Origin: Pseudomonas knackmussii B13
Lineage (GTDB): Bacteria; Pseudomonadota; Gammaproteobacteria; Pseudomonadales; Pseudomonadaceae
Direction of reading: 5' to 3'
Length of the DNA stretch: 64,000 bases
Assembly: GCF_000689415.1 (NCBI RefSeq)
Contig: NZ_HG322950.1
Coordinates: 3,789,501-3,853,500, forward strand
Shown: positions 62,978 to 64,000 of the stretch, in pieces
Numbering within the stretch: position 1 is the first letter of the stretch
Layout: each line of letters opens with the position of its first letter
Translations under genes and position numbers: made by a program
Notes under the pieces: model-generated
Database searches by the model: none
The model's input: the letters and a program-made list of their open reading frames with translations, nothing else
What the model was told of the DNA's origin: nothing

Positions 62978-63412
62978 TCAGCTGGAGAGCTTGCGATCCA
63001 GGGAGAACGGGCCCGCGCCGCTGATCAGGATGGCTACGCTGATCATGATCAGAGTGAAGGCGTATTCGAAGCCGTTGGCAGTGATGAAGAAGCCGTTGGC
63101 GAAGTGCACGCTGAACACGGCCACCAGCATGGCTACGATCAGCGGCAGGCTGGCCAGGCGCACCAGCAGGCCGAGAACCAGGGCCAGGCCACCGAAGAAT
63201 TCGGCGCTGCCGGCCAGGGTGGCCATCAGGTAGCCAGGGGTCACGCCGAGGGATTCCAGCCATCCCGCCATCCCTTGCAGGCCAGGGCCACCGAACAGGC
63301 CGAAGAGCTTCTGCGAACCGTGGGCCATGAAGGTCAGGCCGGTGGTGATGCGCAGAACGGCCAGGCCGGCGCCAGCATTGGTGGACATAAGGGATTTGAG
63401 CAGTGCGTTCAT
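62978..63412 (-). CDS. DoxX-family membrane protein
   Basis: 144 residues, four membrane helices: LAVLRITTGLTFMAHGSQKL (residues 17-36), LMATLAGSAEFFGGLALVLG, LIVAMLVAVFSVHF and FTLIMISVAILIS. This is the YphA/DoxX quinol-oxidase-subunit-like group with the HG.QK motif, unlike the two DoxX proteins in the ICE. The ATG at 63412 is preceded by AAGGA. Role unknown; DoxX proteins are linked to thiol or quinone redox status. Confidence 0.85.
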   Translation of the reverse strand: MNALLKSLMSTNAGAGLAVLRITTGLTFMAHGSQKLFGLFGGPGLQGMAGWLESLGVTPGYLMATLAGSAEFFGGLALVLGLLVRLASLPLIVAMLVAVFSVHFANGFFITANGFEYAFTLIMISVAILISGAGPFSLDRKLSS

Positions 63413-63530
63413 GGCGAATCCTTGTGCAGAGGAAGTGGGTTGAGCAACTGCAGTTGCTTGAGAACCAATATAGCCCATTAATTTGATATAAAAAGCGCAA
63501 AATAACGCTTAAATTAATCAAATAAATGGA

Positions 63531-64000
63531 TCACTTCCGCGCCACCTTCTGGCTGGATTCCAGGCCGTCCCGCTCGCGCTGGTACGCCAGGTAGTACTTG
63601 TTGATGCTGCTGACGTAGTTCACCACGCCCATGCCGAGCTGGTCGGCGGCCACCCGCTCCACCTGGAAGAACCAGCGGTTAGGGTCCAGACCGCGGCGCC
63701 GCGCCTCGGCGCGCAGGCTCTGCACGCGCTCGGCGCCGACGTTGTAGGCGGCGAGGATGAAGGCCAGGCGCTCGCGGTCGTCCATGCGCGGGCTGTTGAA
63801 GTAGTCGCGGCGCAGCATGGCCATGTACTTGCTGGCCGCCTGTACGTTGCCCTCCTTGCCCTGGATCGATCCAACGCCGACGCTGCGCGCCGCCGCCGGC
63901 GTCACCTGCATCAGGCCGGTAGCGCCAGAGGAGCCGCGGGCATCCGCATTCAGGTTGGATTCCTTGAAGGCCATGGCCGCTAGAGCCAGCCAGTCAAGGC
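63531..64000 (-). CDS. Lytic transglycosylase, C-terminal part (runs off the window)
   Basis: The frame is open to the window edge; the last 156 residues are seen. The SLT goose-type domain is clear: AAMAFKESNLNADARGSSGA (catalytic Glu in KES), TGLMQVTPAAARSVGV, then ILAAYNVGAERVQSLRAEA and WFFQVERVAADQLG near the end. The pattern fits MltF-like enzymes with an N-terminal solute-binding domain, as PA2865, which cleave peptidoglycan. The N-terminus lies beyond 64,000. Confidence 0.85.
   Translation of the reverse strand, partial: LDWLALAAMAFKESNLNADARGSSGATGLMQVTPAAARSVGVGSIQGKEGNVQAASKYMAMLRRDYFNSPRMDDRERLAFILAAYNVGAERVQSLRAEARRRGLDPNRWFFQVERVAADQLGMGVVNYVSSINKYYLAYQRERDGLESSQKVARK

Overview
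The window is Pseudomonas DNA in two parts that meet at a tRNA-Gly gene. Positions 1 to about 22,657 are the integrase-proximal end of an integrative and conjugative element of the ICEclc type. Positions 22,658 to 64,000 are chromosome whose gene order resembles the P. aeruginosa PA2820-PA2865 neighbourhood. That comparison is from memory; no search was run. An ICEclc-like integrase, a complete clcRABCDE cluster and a tRNA-Gly attachment site together point to Pseudomonas knackmussii B13 or a close relative.

ICE part. Positions 400-6,800 hold two DoxX-type membrane proteins around a TetR regulator, an NmrA-like protein, and a run of regulators (TetR, MarR, LysR, XRE, and a LysR effector domain with no DNA-binding domain). 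A broken LysE exporter follows. Next come clcR and the divergent operon clcA-clcB-ORF3-clcD-clcE (8,896-13,584), which converts chlorocatechols through chloromuconate, dienelactone and maleylacetate to 3-oxoadipate. An AraC regulator and an IS5-family scrap precede a ring-hydroxylating dioxygenase (alpha, beta and a frameshifted reductase) with an aromatic-acid MFS importer and a YciI-like protein. Together these suggest uptake and dihydroxylation of an aromatic acid such as anthranilate, salicylate or a halobenzoate to a catechol, which then feeds ortho cleavage. The long tyrosine recombinase gene (20,500-22,473) ends the element beside the 18-bp att site in the 3' end of tRNA-Gly.

Chromosomal part. 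tRNA-Gly and tRNA-Glu lead into a GST gene, a deleted IS1182-like element sitting in the loop of a terminator, msrC and a DUF815 ATPase, the hybrid kinase sagS, an oxidative-stress group (ospR, glutathione peroxidase, msrB), alaA, htpX (internally deleted), tpm, a class III dioxygenase, deaD and an enoyl-CoA hydratase. A Gly/Thr-rich lipoprotein beside a TpsB-type outer-membrane transporter is the main candidate for a poorly described system. Then follow a class II DAHP synthase, a YcaQ-like protein, LysR/TSUP genes, ohrR-ohr, an esterase, efp and its rhamnosyltransferase earP, tRNA-Ser, oprI with an L,D-transpeptidase, tesA with an ABC/FtsX exporter pair, greB, thpR, a yeiE/yeiH-like pair, a DoxX protein and a truncated lytic transglycosylase.

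A recurring oddity is that seven genes carry apparent one-base frameshifts, several in homopolymers, spread over both parts. This pattern fits sequencing error at least as well as true decay, so those genes are described with their restored reading frames.
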